Positions 1-12,221 of a DNA stretch of 64,000 nucleotides are shown here, piece by piece. Each line of letters opens with the position of its first letter. Position 1 is the first letter of the stretch. Below the pieces are notes generated by a model. That model was given only the letters and a program-made list of their open reading frames with translations, searched no databases and was not told the origin of the DNA. A program made the translations under genes and the position numbers. The stretch comes from Liolophura sinensis (Eukaryota; Mollusca; Polyplacophora; Chitonida; Chitonidae): assembly GCF_032854445.1 (NCBI RefSeq), contig NC_088297.1:24811127-24875126 (forward strand), written 5' to 3'.

Positions 1-1375
1 GGAGATTAAAGTCAGAGCAGTGACGACAGTCTGATACAGTATAACTGACAGACACCTCGGAGAGTAAAGTCAGAGCAGTGACAACAGTGTGATACAGCAT
101 AAATGACCGACACCGCGGAGAGTAAAGTCACAGCAGTGACAACAGTGTGATACAGCATAACTGACCGACACCTCGGAGAGTAAAGTCACAGCAGTGACAA
201 CAGTGGCAGTGACAACAGTGTGATACAGCATAACTGACCGACACCTCGGAGAGTAAAGTCAGAGCAGTGACGACAGTGTGATGCAGCATAACTGACTGAC
301 ACCTCGGAGATTAAAGTCAGAGCAGTGACGACAGACTGATACAGCATAACTGACCGACACCGCGGAGGGTAAAGTCAGAGCAGTGACGACAGTCTGATAC
401 AGTATAACTGACTGACACCTCGGAGAGTAAAGTCACAGCAGTGACAACAGTCTGATACAGCATAACTGACTGACACCTCGGAGAGTAAAGTCACAGCAGT
501 GACGACAGTGCGATACAGTATAACTGACTGACACCTCGGACAGTAAAGTCAGAGCTGTGACAACAGTGTGATACAGCATAACTGACTGACACCTCGGAGA
601 GTAAAGTCAGAGCAGTGACAACAGTGTGATACAGCATAAATGACCGACACCTCGGAGAGTAAAGTCACAGCAGTGACAACAGTGTGATACAGCATAACTG
701 ACCGACACCGCGGAGAGTAAAGTCACAGCAGTGACAACAGTGGCAGTGACAACAGTGTGATACAGCATAACTGACCGACACCTCGGAGAGTAAAGTCAGA
801 GCAGTGACGACAGTGTGATGCAGCATAACTGACTGACACCTCGGAGAGTAAAGTCAGAGCAGTGACGACAGACTGATACAGTATAACTGACCGACACCTC
901 GGAGAGTAAGGTCAGAGCTGTGACAACAGTGTGATACAGCATAACTGACTGACACCTCGGAGATTAAAGTCAGAGCAGTGACGACAGACTGATACAGTAT
1001 AACTGACCGACACATCGGAGAGTAAAGTTACAGCAGTGACGACAGTGTGATACAGCATAACTGACCGACACATCGGAGATTAAAGTCAGAGCAGTGACGA
1101 CAGACTGATACAGTATAACTGACCGACACATCGGAGAGTAAAGTTACAGCAGTGACGACAGTGTGATACAGCATAACTGACCGACACCTCGGAGATTAAA
1201 GTCAGAGCAGTGACGACAGTGTGATACAGCATAACTGACCGACACCTCGGAGAGTAAGGTCAGAGCAGTGACGACAGTGTGATACAGCATAACTGACTGA
1301 CACCTCGGAGAGTAAGGTCAGAGCAGTGACGACAGTGTGATACAGCATAACTGACCGACACTTCAGAGATTAGTC
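1..1375. repeat. 58-bp tandem satellite, runs off left edge
   Basis: About 23 head-to-tail copies of a 58-bp unit containing GGAGAGTAAAGTCAGAGCAG, then TGACGACAGTGTGATACAGC and CATAACTGACCGACACCTC. Units differ by scattered substitutions. A 15-bp internal duplication (GTGGCAGTGACAACA) occurs near 203 and again near 740, 537 bases later, which is nine units plus the extra 15 bases, so blocks of units were copied together. No coding capacity is apparent. The array is open at the left window edge. Confidence 0.95.
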
Positions 1376-1420
1376 AGAGCAGTGACGAAAGTGTGATAAA
1401 TGACAACGAAATACTGCCTT

Positions 1421-1556
1421 GTCAACTTTCCGCAACCTACGGATGGTCGTGGGTTTCCCCCGGGTTTGGCTCGGTTTCCTTCCACCATATTGCTGGCCGC
1501 AATCATACAAGTAAAATATTCTTGAGCACGGCATAAAACACCAATCAAATAAAATA
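1421..1556 (+). mobile_element. SINE (conserved-core, AAATAAA-tail type), 5'-truncated
   Basis: Shares the core of a SINE family repeated across the window (ACCTACGGATGGTCGTGGGT, then the TATTCTTGAGCACGGCATAA block) and ends in ACACCAATCAAATAAAATA. The tRNA-like head seen in the full-length copy at 31.06-31.33 kb is missing. It sits directly against the end of the left-edge satellite. Confidence 0.85.
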
Positions 1557-2759
1557 TACCAATGTACAGCATGCAGTTTGGGTTTTATTCTAACCGCTCA
1601 TACACAAATGCGTAAATAGTAGCAAATTAGACGCCCCCTAAGATGAATCAAGTAAATAAGAATATTGTGGTGATTTTAGCTGCAGTTCATTAGACGTGGC
1701 GTGCATCACCTCTCTAGTCAGGTCTCTAGCTGCCTCTGTCTCTTACAAGCTGTCACATCATTGTGTCTATCAACAGAGAAGATCTAACCGCTTGGTGGGA
1801 GATTTATTGGAAGGTTCGATAAAGAAGGTGGGGTTTGTGGGGGGGTGGGGGTGGGGTGGTGACTGTCAGATCGCCATTGTAACGTCCAGGTGGAGAGGTT
1901 TGTGACTCACAGCTTACAGGGAATAGCATGAAGGGGATTTCTAAAAAACGGTAGGCAAATTTCCCCAAACCGCCTTTGTTAAGCTTTTTTATATTTTTTC
2001 TTTCATAAAGCTCAGTCTTTTCTTGTAGCACAAGAACCCGTTTAACAATTCACAAAAGTAAAACTGTCCAGAGCTTAGCCGACTTACCATGGCCGACTTA
2101 CCATAGCAGACTATGTGGCCGCTCTGCAGCAACCCAACTGGCAGAACCCTGATGGCAATTGTTAAACTAGCTTTAAAATATACATAAATTGAAGTACTGT
2201 GTATAAGTAAGACAAAAAAGACGATATTTTCTTTCCCATTTTCGTTTTGGCGCGGTTTGCAAACGAAGGGCTATAAGAATCACAGTCGAAGCGAAACAAG
2301 AAGAACTCATATGACACAAATTGAAGGGAAAAGGATATACGAGGACATTGTGAAAGGTTTTTTTATTTCTTTATTTTGCAGATGACTCAACACTAACTCC
2401 GCAATAGATTTTTATAAGAGTACTGAAAACATAAGCGATCTCGCGCTCAAAACACTCAAAAAACTTACCTTATGAGAATAAATAGTAAATTCAAGTTTTC
2501 AAGCAAGTGTTGGTTTCCACTTGTTAAGTAGACTGTTTATTTTGGAATTAAGTTTTCCCAAGACTACAGTCCAAATATTAAGACATTAATGACACGCTTA
2601 CAAATATGATCTGATCCAAGTTTAACTTTTTTCTGGGATTTCAAAGGCTGAGGGTATATGGAGATTTACCTGGCTTATAAAATTTGTTGACAAAAGAAGT
2701 ATTGAAATCAGGTTAACAGTAAAATGGTTAAATGTATATAGAATGTGGGTATAGATAAG
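1557..2759. other. gene-free stretch, nothing recognised
   Basis: AT-rich DNA with a short G-rich run near 1830-1860. I see no splice-bounded reading frame with family similarity and no RNA gene. Confidence 0.6.
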
Positions 2760-3235
2760 GTAAAGCCTGAATACGGAAAAGCTGACATACATCGCGGAGT
2801 TCATCGCTTTCTCCATCTTTAACACCCTGTAATTTATGCTGAGGATGTGTTGCCTCTCAGCCAATGAGAGTCGTTAAAACTGCCGGCTTGTTCGTGTAAA
2901 CTCGGAACCTACGTCCAACATTCCGGTGTCCCGATTGTCAAGGGGAAAACAAACTGTACTGTTCGCTACCCTCTGGGAAGAAGTGTTCTACCAGAAATGT
3001 ACGAACTGCACTTCGGCGGTTTTCGACGGTAATTCTCCTCCTATCACAGAAGATTTCAAGACTAGTTTTAAGGCAAAATGGAGTTGCCCTCAGCAGATTT
3101 TTGCGCTGACTTTATTTATAATTTATCAACTTGAGGTACATATTAGAATGTTTATGGTATACACTTGCGAGGAAATGCATACTCTTTTCATAGGTGTTTC
3201 ATTGATATTTAAATTTTCTTCTCCTTTGAGTTGCT
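2760..3235. repeat. dispersed repeat, copy 1 of 2
   Basis: About 450 bases that recur at 51,640-52,118 in the same orientation with roughly 85% identity by eye. Shared blocks include TGTGTTGCCTCTCAGCCAAT, AACTGCCGGCTTGTTC and TGGCGCTGACTTTATTTATA-like text. A frame across 2926-3258 is open here but broken in the other copy, so I do not call it a gene. I found no clear terminal repeats or target-site duplication; the family is unknown. Confidence 0.8.
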
Positions 3236-3810
3236 TATTAATTTCGAGCCATGAATGAGACCAATGTCAACATCTGGGTCTCACGTGAGTTTGATAAGTA
3301 TAAGGGAAATGTTTTATGACTTAACAGTCTAAGGTCTGTGCTGACCATGAGCATGACCCATATAATTTGCAATCATCACCGGTTAAAAATAAAAGCCCAT
3401 TGTCCGAAGTGAAACACTATCTCTGTCATAAATTTTACCGCAGGATGTATTTGACAATGTTTGTGCTCGGAGTGATTTATTGCTCTCATAACCATCTGAT
3501 ATAGGGATCTCATGCAATATGCCAGAACCGTCTCCGTTTGAGACTGAGGAGTTACAGCCCAGTGTTACAACACATAACGTGGCAGGCCCTACACCTACAA
3601 GTCCAGCAGAATAACGAATAAATATGGGAAGTTTCCATCGATAATGCAAAATAACATTATAATGAACAGATATTGTACCAACTGTCGACCCAGTATGTGT
3701 CAGCGAGCGTGAATTGTCTTCTTTACGGTATAAGTGACAACAGGCAGCATCAGTTTTATAAAAAGTTACCATGTTTTTGGTTGAAAGTTACCACATCATT
3801 AACACAAAAA
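3236..3810. other. gene-free stretch, nothing recognised
   Basis: Moderately AT-rich unique sequence between two dispersed repeats. A minus-strand frame at 3383-3772 has no recognisable domain, no good splice borders and no hydrophobic or repeat pattern, and I treat it as chance. Confidence 0.5.
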
Positions 3811-4018
3811 GTCTATTTATTTAAATATTTATTTGTTTGGTGTTTTGGAGTACGCCGTACTCAAGAATATTTCACTCATACGACGTCGGCCAGCGTTGTG
3901 GTGGGAGGAAACCGGGCAGAGCCCAGTGGAAACCAACGACCATCCGCAAGTTGCTGACAAAACTTTCCCACGTACGGCCGGAGAGGAAGCCAGCATGAAC
4001 TGGACTTGATCTCACCAC
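3811..4018 (-). mobile_element. SINE (conserved-core, AAATAAA-tail type), head-truncated
   Basis: Read on the plus strand it runs from the TTTATTTGTTTGG tail through CTCAAGAATATTTCACTCAT, the GGAGGAAACCGGGCAGAGCC core and CACGTACGGCCGGAGAGGAA, so the element lies on the minus strand. It ends before the tRNA-like head. It lies just before the 21-bp array. Confidence 0.85.
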
Positions 4019-4071
4019 GAAAAGTCTAGTGTGAACATTATTGCCCTTCTGTATTGAGTTATCACTCCCTT

Positions 4072-4550
4072 AGATACCATTATAGTTCGTTTGTATGCAT
4101 TCCCACCCCGTCTGTATACCATTGTAGTCCGTTTGAATACCACTGTAGTCCGTTTGTATACCATTGTAGTCCGTTTGTACACCATTGTAGTCCGTTTGTA
4201 TACCATTGTAGTCCGTTTGTGTACGACTGTAGTCCGTCTTTATACCATTGTAGTCCGTTTGTACACCACTGTAGTCCGTTTGTACACCATTGTAGTTCAT
4301 TTGTATACCATTATAGTCCGTTTGTACACCGCTGTAGTCCGTTTGTATATCATTGTAGTCCGTTTGTATACCATTGTAGTCCGTTTGTACACCACTGTAG
4401 TCTGTATATCACTGTAGTCCGTTTGTATACAATTGTAGTTCACTTGTACACCACTGTAGTCCGTTTCTATACCATTGTAGTCTGTCTGTACACTATCATT
4501 ACAGTCGTTTGTGTTAAATTATTGCCGATTTGTATACCATTATAACTCGT
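4072..4550. repeat. 21-bp minisatellite
   Basis: About 22 copies of a 21-bp unit, TTGTAGTCCGTTTGTATACC plus one base. Because 21 is a multiple of three, every frame stays open (for example repeating VRLYTIV on the plus strand and TDYNGIQ on the minus strand). These overlapping frames are a by-product of the period, not evidence of a protein. The right end decays into diverged copies to about 4,700. Confidence 0.93.
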
Positions 4551-7500
4551 TTGTGTGACATTATCGTTCGTTTGTCTAACATCATTGGCCTTGAATGTGA
4601 GGTTTAGGGCTTACAGTTTGAATAAAATAACCGTCGAATTGTGTAAGGTTGTCCTTCGTTTGTATCACATTATCGTTCATGGCTTGATTGTTTAGGGTTC
4701 ATTCTTTTGCAAACCATATAGTCTGGCTGTACAACAATGTTGTCAAATTGTAAAACACTGTCGTTTGATTGCACATTCTTTTCGTCATTTTGTGGACCCA
4801 CTGCTCTTACAGTGTGCTCCAGTATTCAGTCTATCGTCGATAACAACGTTTTTAAAATCAATATAATCTCTTTATTCGGTGATTACAAAACGGTCGATAT
4901 AAGCCTAGCCATCACGGCGGTAGTCGTCATATTTTCAACCTTCCCATGATTTAAAAAACTCAAATACAGCTGCAATTAAAGTATATTGCTTTTAGGAAGT
5001 TTAAAATTTGTACACCGATTCTTTAGTGCAAAACAATGTACCAACCACAGTTTTAGTTCTTTCCTTATCTGAGTTTGTCTTTTAAAGCATTTACAATTTA
5101 AGTTGCTTAATAGAAATTAGCCAGGGCCCATAACGGGATAGTCGTCTGTTCTGATCAGAGGCAGGATTACATCGTATAGACTAACACCGCCATGAGGTTA
5201 TCATGTTTAATCATAGCACAAATGACACACATATTTCTTTATTAACGATAAACTATACAATGCCGCACGATTTAGATACTGATTAAAGGTAATTTGAGGA
5301 GGAAGTTTGAAACATTCTTCCAGTCTCTCCGACATCACTGAAAACTGGTGACTGATTCTCTTTAGTATTCATGACTCCGTCCTATAACATCTTACTTTAT
5401 ATTCTTTCTTAGTTCTTTGGTTGCCTGTTGTTTTGTAAATTGATCTTGTGCCCATTGACCAGGAACGTCCCTTATGGCCTATGGTTGGCACAGGCGTGCT
5501 TTGGTTATCGTCTGTTGAGAGGCCTAGATTTGCATAGCGTCTTAGATCACGCGATTTGGCGTGACTTCCGGTGCATTTGGATGTCACATGCCATACTCCT
5601 TACCGCGCATGCGTCGTTTTCTACGTTCATTTTACATCACTGCCACCAGTACCACATTTGGTACAGAACTCTTGAACAATGCCCAGATCACTGGGGTCAG
5701 GGCTATAATGCCGGAAGTAATGTCAGACAACACAATCACTCGGTCTCAATCAATAATACAGGTGTTATCTTTATCTAAGATATACAAAACATGATTCTAA
5801 CAAACACACCAAACAACATCATTGGTAATACAAAGCCTACTCTCAAAAAAATAAATCTGTTAAATTAACCAGTTATTTGAGTGATGCTAGAATGTTGTAG
5901 GTTTCTATTATTGCAGCAGATTATTCTGTAACTAATGTAACACACATATTCTATCAATTCAACATAACCATTCTATTAGACTAATATGATATAATGTTGA
6001 ATATGAGATATAACAGCATCACTCAGCCTTTCTGTTCAATTTAAGTGGTTCATTTCGTAAACAGGCATATGTGCCTTGTAGAGGATACAAATACCAAGCT
6101 TGTCTAGAGGTAGCAGTGATGTAAAGCGAGTGTAGAGATCGGCAGATGCGCAGTAAGAAGTATTTTCATATGCACCGTGTATACTCCGGTGAAGATTAAA
6201 CCTGACATCAGCGGTGGTCATTGAACGCACGTCAGTATCTACGACATGACGGATTACAGGTTTGTAAATCACATTTTTCTCTTTCAGCAACCTAAAATTC
6301 TTCAACCTTTTCAGAAATGAAAAGTGTTACTGATATACGTGCCTTTTTACTTTGATCCTGGAAATTGCAATGATTGTGTCGGCCATTTTCAAAGTTTCAT
6401 CAAAAGTATAATTTCATCAGTCGACACGCAACAAGCACATTACATGGTCACGTTTTGCCTTCGATACCGAGTACCTTACTATAATAGTTAAGTCCTCGTA
6501 GAGCTATTTACAATCTGGACGTTTTGCCTTTATTATTGGGTGCTAAGGTAATTACGTTCATGTAACACTGCGAACTCTTCGTTAAACCTTATATCGATTC
6601 CACGAAAAGATTTTTCACTGGATTCAAAAATTAAAACCTTAATATAATGCATAATGTATGGTCGCTGTGGTTCAAATACGATTATGTTTGTCTTATCATA
6701 ACCCTTTCCTACTATTCAAAATTTTAACTCGCAAAATTTAAAGTTAATAGTTTAACTTTTTGACTGGCTTTGTGGAATCAGCCATGCACTGGCCGACTTT
6801 AAAGCAATCGTAGGTTAAGTTGGTCGTAAATAACAAGACTGTAACATGTGTCGCCCTGGTAACAACAATTGACTAAGCCTATAATTACTTTATAGTCGAA
6901 CGGGGGGCCCGGGACGCCAGAATTGTTCAGATTTCCCACACCTATTAACCGGCCTGTACTGAACTAACCAGCTGGTAGCCCTGAACAGGTTAAATCATTT
7001 CCCCCCATGAATGCCCACATCGAAGGCACTGATTCCACCAAAATCATGCCCTATCATATCCTACAATGAGAAGAACTGAACGAAGCGATGAAAATATAAA
7101 GCGATCACACATTAAGTAAGTCAAGTCATAGCAGCATGCATTGTCCCTTCCACTCATGTGTAAATAGCGTACGTATAATGTATTATATCGTGTATATAGC
7201 GTGATAATGGCCGTAGTGTGGTCGATATGTCCATGTGCGTGTGTGTACCTGGTGTACTGTGCAATGCTACATGAAGACTCCTTCGATCTCACAAAGTCTT
7301 AAGGCATGTTGACGCATAACGCATCGCCCCCTCCCCCACCACCACCTCCTATTCCAGCCCCACCTCTCCACACACCTCTTCCGCACTGATTTGTATGTCA
7401 GCATGTGTGTGTGCTCGATATACACCTAGTCAAGGCTGGCCATATTGCACGCCGTACCTAATGTGGACCCTCGTGGTATTTGAAGGTCATAGTCATGGTA

Positions 7501-8360
7501 GAATCTATATCAAGGTCAGTTTGGTCAGGTGTAAATATTAACACGTCATACATCTTTCCAACAATAAAAGAGTTAACACTAGACTCGTCAGAGGGAGCAT
7601 ACAGAGCTAGCCCGCTGGCTTTTCGGCGTAAAAATGTGCTGTCAAAATGTTGGACGACGGTAAGATCTTCTCAATAAGTTTTAATACGGGTTTTAATATT
7701 TTCTTAATTGAGCTCCGACCCGTTTTTTATTCGTTTACAATAAGTGAAGTAAACCGAAATGTACGAGTGTTCCAGGCTGGATTTGCCAAGAAACTCCATT
7801 CTAACTTAAGCTACATCAGATGACAGATTGAGCCAATACGTCATAAACTATTATCAGTTGCCTAAGTCCATGGTTTAGATTTGCTAAGTAAATAACCTTT
7901 ATGTTGTTGTTCAGTCAACAAATCTTTCGCCCAGCGGAATTCATAGTTTTGGGGGAAATTTCTCTTGACGCTTGTCCGTTTTGATTATCTTGAAAATTTA
8001 TAGATTGTTTCTCTTTGACCATGCTGTGACCATCAGAAATCCGTGAACATTATTTCTTTATTTATTTATTTGGCACGTTTTAAGTTAAAGCCATATTGTT
8101 TTCAAAAGTTATACAATGGCAGACGATTACTCTGTAAAACGCTTGTGTATAGATTACACAATCTGTGTACTGCTGGTACACAAACTTATGTGGATGGGCA
8201 TTTTTGCCACACTAGTACACAGTAGTTTATAGAGAGTAGGTTTGTGAGAAGACAGAATCAAACTGCTCAGAGCAAAACAGCCTGTCTTCAATAGCCACCC
8301 CACCTACATTTCTTCCGTGTAACACCCAGTGTAAATGTTTGTAACATAAAGGTAATTTTC

Positions 8361-8361
<1 letters not shown>
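4551..8361. other. gene-free stretch, 3.8 kb
   Basis: No family-level coding similarity found on either strand. Locally notable: a GCGCATGCG core (NRF-1-like) near 5,607-5,617 in a small CpG-bearing patch, which could mark a promoter but has no gene beside it that I can recognise; a G/C run near 6,900-6,915; and a CT/CA-rich patch near 7,325-7,375. Otherwise AT-rich unique sequence. Confidence 0.5.
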
Positions 8362-8406
<45 letters not shown>

Positions 8407-8420
8407 TTCTGTTCTTGTAA

Positions 8421-8472
<52 letters not shown>
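8362..8472. repeat. (GA)n and (AT)n microsatellites
   Basis: An uninterrupted GA dinucleotide run at about 8,363-8,402 is followed, after about 20 unique bases, by an AT dinucleotide run at about 8,423-8,472. Both are pure simple repeats. Confidence 0.97.
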
Positions 8473-8474
<2 letters not shown>

Positions 8475-9182
8475 CCGAATCAGTCTAGTACAACTCACTT
8501 AACTGAATACTATAAACAATCAAACAAATACATAAAAAATCAATAAATCGATAAAATTTATAGATTTCTGCATGTTTCTCTAAAAAAATAAGATAAGCTT
8601 TTAAATTAAACAGAGAGTTTCTGAATGAAGCTATATGTATTCTGTTATTGTCGCACATTACTCTGTTAAATATAGCACACATATTCTATTAATTTAAAAA
8701 TTGTACTACACTAACAGGAGATTTTGTAGAATATAACACAGAACTGTCTCCTAATAACAAACAAAATTTGAGCATCATTCAAACCACAGAATTTTCTGTT
8801 AAAAATTTAACAGATTATTTTTTTCAGATTCTAACTCAGTAAAAGAGGAAAGATGTCATGAACAAATGTTCTTGACAAATTGTTTTGTACCCGAAACACT
8901 GCAACAGTGAGACAATTGTTATCTCTGAATGTTACCTGTCCCAGAGGAGTGAGACTACCCGGTACTCCTTCACCTTCACTGTTGGGCAGTTTTCCAACGA
9001 ACTTTACACTGGTTAACAAAACTACATGCCTGTGCTACATCAAAGTGGCTAACGTACATTCGTATGTTAAAACGGCGTTTACTGCACAATTTTATATGCT
9101 TGTATCGCGTGACAGGAGAGCTAATTAAATATTTGTCTTCGTTATAATTTTAATTGTGTGGCATTTTCAAACAGGAGTACCG
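8473..9182. other. gene-free stretch
   Basis: AT-rich sequence without recognisable coding or RNA features. Short frames at 8,831-9,128 on both strands overlap each other and match nothing I know. Confidence 0.5.
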
Positions 9183-9460
9183 GCCGGGATGGCGTAGTAG
9201 ACAGAGCGTCTGCCTCCTACACGGTAGATCCGAGCTTCAATCCAAAATCAAGTTATACCTAAGATTTTAGGTATCAGTTATCTTGGCACTACCTTGATTG
9301 CCGTTCGACAAGAGAGAAATAGGCCAAGTACTGCAGTATGGGGCTGGTGTCAGTATAATGTTACTGGATGGGACGTCACGTCTGGTGTCTTCGGCATGTC
9401 GCTCCATTGAACCAGCACGATAAATATCCCCATTTGGGATATTGAAGGATAAATATTTAT
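9183..9460 (+). mobile_element. tRNA-derived SINE, second family
   Basis: The head resembles a tRNA gene with an A-box-like stretch (GGGATGGCGTAGTAGACAGA) and a B-box-like stretch (GATCCGAGCTTCAATCC). It continues into a body with GTCACGTCTGGTGTCTTCGG, a block shared with the elements at 42.9-43.2 kb and 61.1-61.4 kb. It ends in an ATAAATATT-rich tail. The tRNA part does not fold as an intact tRNA by eye, so this is a SINE and not a tRNA gene. Confidence 0.75.
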
Positions 9461-9960
9461 AACATGTGAAAAGGAAATATTGAATAGAAAGAAGGAGATA
9501 AAATGTTTAGAGGTAAATGAAGATAAATATGTAATAAACTTAAACTTAAAAAGCGCCGATAAAAGTCAGGGCGAAAGCATATGCTTTTTAGTCATTCAGC
9601 TGTTTGTACCGTTGTCAAACATCTATGTTTAACAAAAAAGATGCAGTTCACGTTTCACGCAATGATTGCGCATGACTTAACGACAGCTGCAGAGAATCGA
9701 TGGCTAAAAGACATCAGACGCTGCAAGCTTCAGTACAATGCCCGGTAATCCTCACAGGCCCGCAAAACTCAAATGTACGACAAATATTTACAATATGTGT
9801 AAAGGGGAAAGGGAGTATTGAATTTAAAGGAAGATAGAAAATATTTAGCGGTAAAAAGTAGGCCTTCATGTAATTAACTTCTGAAATTTACAACTAAAAA
9901 TAAATGATCTGGCGGAGATAAATAAATGCGATAACAACACAGCATTTCAAGTCATTCCTG
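9445..9960. repeat. degenerate direct duplication, about 330 bp apart
   Basis: The stretch from about 9,448 (ATAAATATTTATAACATGTG, then AAGGAAATATTGAAT and AGAGGTAAATGAAGATAAAT) is echoed from about 9,780 (ACAAATATTTACAATATGTG, then GAGTATTGAATTTAAAGGAA). Both end near a GTCATTC motif. Divergence is substantial, so the duplication is old. Confidence 0.55.
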
Positions 9961-10205
9961 ACCAGTGATTTCTAACAAAAATGCAATTAATATCACTGTC
10001 TTCACCTAAATGTAATTCTATTTAAGCCATAGTTTCCGGATGTGTCTAAGCTGCTACCATTTAACCATTTACAAGAGAGTTTGAAGAAAACCCTAATTAA
10101 CTTAGGTAAATTGACAACAGGCCGGCTTTCATTTGTCAGCTATCACAATGTTGTCGCTGCTCTGGTTTACTCTATCTGCTGTGTTTTTGTATACTAGCTT
10201 TAGTT

Positions 10206-10410
10206 GTATTTGATTTTTTTTATTTGATTGGTGTTTTACGACGTTAAGAATATTTCACTTATACGACGGCGGCCAGCATTATGGCGGAAGGAAACCGGGA
10301 AGAGCCCGGTGGAAACCCACGACCATCCGCAGGTTGCTGAAAGACCTTCCCACGTACAGCCGGAGAGGAAGCCAGCATGAGCTGGCCTTGAACTGACACC
10401 GACCGCATTG
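10206..10410 (-). mobile_element. SINE (conserved-core) next to GAL3ST-like exon
   Basis: Tail TTTTATTTGATTGGTG at the left, core GGAAACCGGGAAGAGCCCGG, then GAGGAAGCCAGCATGAGCTG and the beginning of the tRNA-like head (GACCGCATTG). It ends about 30 bases before the likely 3' splice site of the sulfotransferase exon at 10,438-10,439, so it is most simply read as lying in an intron. Confidence 0.85.
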
Positions 10411-10439
10411 ATGGCTTTGTTTGTTTGTTTTTTTATCAG

Positions 10440-11739
10440 GCAAGTTTGCATTTTTGTGTCGACATGCATCGCATTCTTTGGGTTCGGAATCTGGAGAGAA
10501 ATCTACATTATAACCCCGATGGAGCTGCCAAGAATTCGGCATAACGTCCTGGACATCAGACAGACAAACCGTAGCAACAACATCAAGGTCCTCAGCAACA
10601 ACAACGGTTCTCACAACAACCACGGCTGCAAGTGCAACAACAACAGCACTGGCGCCGGAGACACCGTATCGGAGAATGACACAGTGAAAATTTACGATCA
10701 GGATAACGAAAACAACATGAAGACATCTCCGTGCGGTCCAGAAGTGAGGCACTTGGCGTTTGTGAAGGTGCACAAGGCAGGATCTACGACCGTAATGAAC
10801 ATTCTGGAGAGATTTGCCTACAAGAGAAATCTCCTGCTGGCTCTGCCACAAAAAGCCAACATTTTGCATTATGGATTTTCAAACATTGTACCTCGCCCGA
10901 AAAATTCCCCCTTTGACATGCTGATCACTCATGTGGACCACTACGACCGGAAACTATTTGCCAGTGTCTTGCCCGCTGACACCAAATATATCGGGATCAT
11001 TCGTGAGCCTTTGATGCTGAGCATCTCGGCATTTGAGTATTACCACAGAAATTACGGATTGTACAAAAATGTACCAGGCAAAGAGAAACTTCGGGAGTAT
11101 TTGCAGCACAGGGCAATGTACGAGCCTAAGCAGGCGTCAATGTCTTATACAAACAACCGCATGTCGTATGATTTTGGATTACCGCAGAAGTCATTCCACG
11201 ATGAAGCAGCCATTAAGAAGTTTCTCTTCCAGCTCGACTCGGAAATGGATCTAGTTTTGGTCGTGGAGAAATTCTCCGAATCTCTGGTACTTCTAAAGCG
11301 ACTGATGTGCTGGCAGTTGAAAGATGTATTATATATTACGAGAAACAAAAACGATCAGAAGGACAGTGTACATTTCTCAGCAGACGAAATGAAGTATCAC
11401 AGAGACTTTTCATTGGCCGATAATATGCTTTATGATTACTTCACCAATCGTTTGAATGAGAAACTTCAAGCTGAAAGAAACGATTTCCAAGAAGAGGTCG
11501 ATCTTTTAAAGTCCATGTTGCCAAAAGTGAGCTCGTTTTGCCAAAAAGCCAGCAGTAATAACTGGAAGACGACAGAAAGGCTAGTTTTTAACAAAACAAA
11601 ATTCAATGACGTTTTCCAAGTCGATCTAAAAGACTGTCGCCTGATGCTGTTAAGGGAATTGACTTTCGTAGATTTGTCTCGGAGTAAGAATTTGGAAATA
11701 GAGCTCCTGGATATGCGCAATTTACCTCCTAGTTTTTGA
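10440..11739 (+). CDS. galactose-3-O-sulfotransferase family protein, main coding exon
   Basis: Golgi enzyme of the GAL3ST family, which moves sulfate from PAPS to the 3-OH of a terminal galactose on glycolipids or glycans. Visible: an N-terminal hydrophobic segment (VCIFVSTCIAFFGFGIW, type II membrane anchor), an Asn-rich stem, the 5'-phosphosulfate-binding loop FVKVHKAGSTT (around residue 115), the 3'-phosphate-binding stretch IGIIREP...SAFEYYHR (around residue 197), and a family-typical FSESLVLLKRLMCWQLKDVLY block. The frame is open to a TGA at 11,737-11,739, about 433 residues in this exon; human paralogues are 400-490. A strong polypyrimidine tract and TTTTTTTATCAG at 10,429-10,439 suggest the exon starts at 10,440 and a 5' exon is missing from my reading. 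Alternatively translation begins at ATG 10,411, which would lie in SINE-adjacent DNA. Which paralogue (GAL3ST1-4) is not decidable by eye. Confidence 0.88.
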
Positions 11740-12221
11740 TAAATTCCTAGCCCTTAAACAAAATGCAGCTCTTTTAACTGCTCACAGTTCAGGTTCGTGC
11801 ATTTGGTAATCTCCTAGTCCTTAAACAAAATAGTACTCTTGTACTCTACTGGTAGTGTCCAAATGAAAATAGTATTACATATTGTCAGCAGACATTGTGT
11901 ACAGCCTTTTTCAAGTATTAAATGCTTTCACAGTCAGTCAGTAAGCATTGGCCATTTCCAGGTGTCAATATTAGTGCCACTGAATAAGGACCGTTTAAGG
12001 TGATTTCCAAGTACATGTATTACAAGTTGATAGAGCCAGTCAGCACAAACCGTTTACAGTATTTTCCAAGTATTAAATGGTGACAGAGCCAGTCAACAAG
12101 AGCTGTTTACGATCTTTTCCATGTATAAAATGGTAAAACAGATAGTCGAGTTGTTTATAGCCTTTTCCAAGTATATTAAATGATAACATAGTCAGTCAGC
12201 ACGAGGTGTTTTTTTTTCCAG
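11740..12221 (+). repeat. 3' flank of GAL3ST-like gene with degenerate ~60-bp repeat
   Basis: Probable 3' UTR and flank. From about 11,905 a diverged unit recurs roughly every 50-60 bases: CTTTTCCAAGTATTAAATGG followed by ACAGAGCCAGTCAGCAC, near 11,910, 12,008, 12,070, 12,117 and 12,165. It stops where the regular 60-bp satellite starts. An ATTAAA at about 11,917 could serve as a poly(A) signal, but this is weak. Confidence 0.6.

Noticed and set aside
2926-3258. 110-codon plus-strand frame
   Set aside because: Lies in a dispersed repeat whose second copy (51.6-52.1 kb) does not keep the frame open.
5600-5620. NRF-1-like promoter (CGCGCATGCG)
   Set aside because: A single short motif with no recognised gene or first exon beside it.
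9183-9260. tRNA gene
   Set aside because: A- and B-box-like text is present, but acceptor-stem pairing is absent by eye and the sequence continues into a SINE body. The same holds at 42,283, 43,880 and 61,125.
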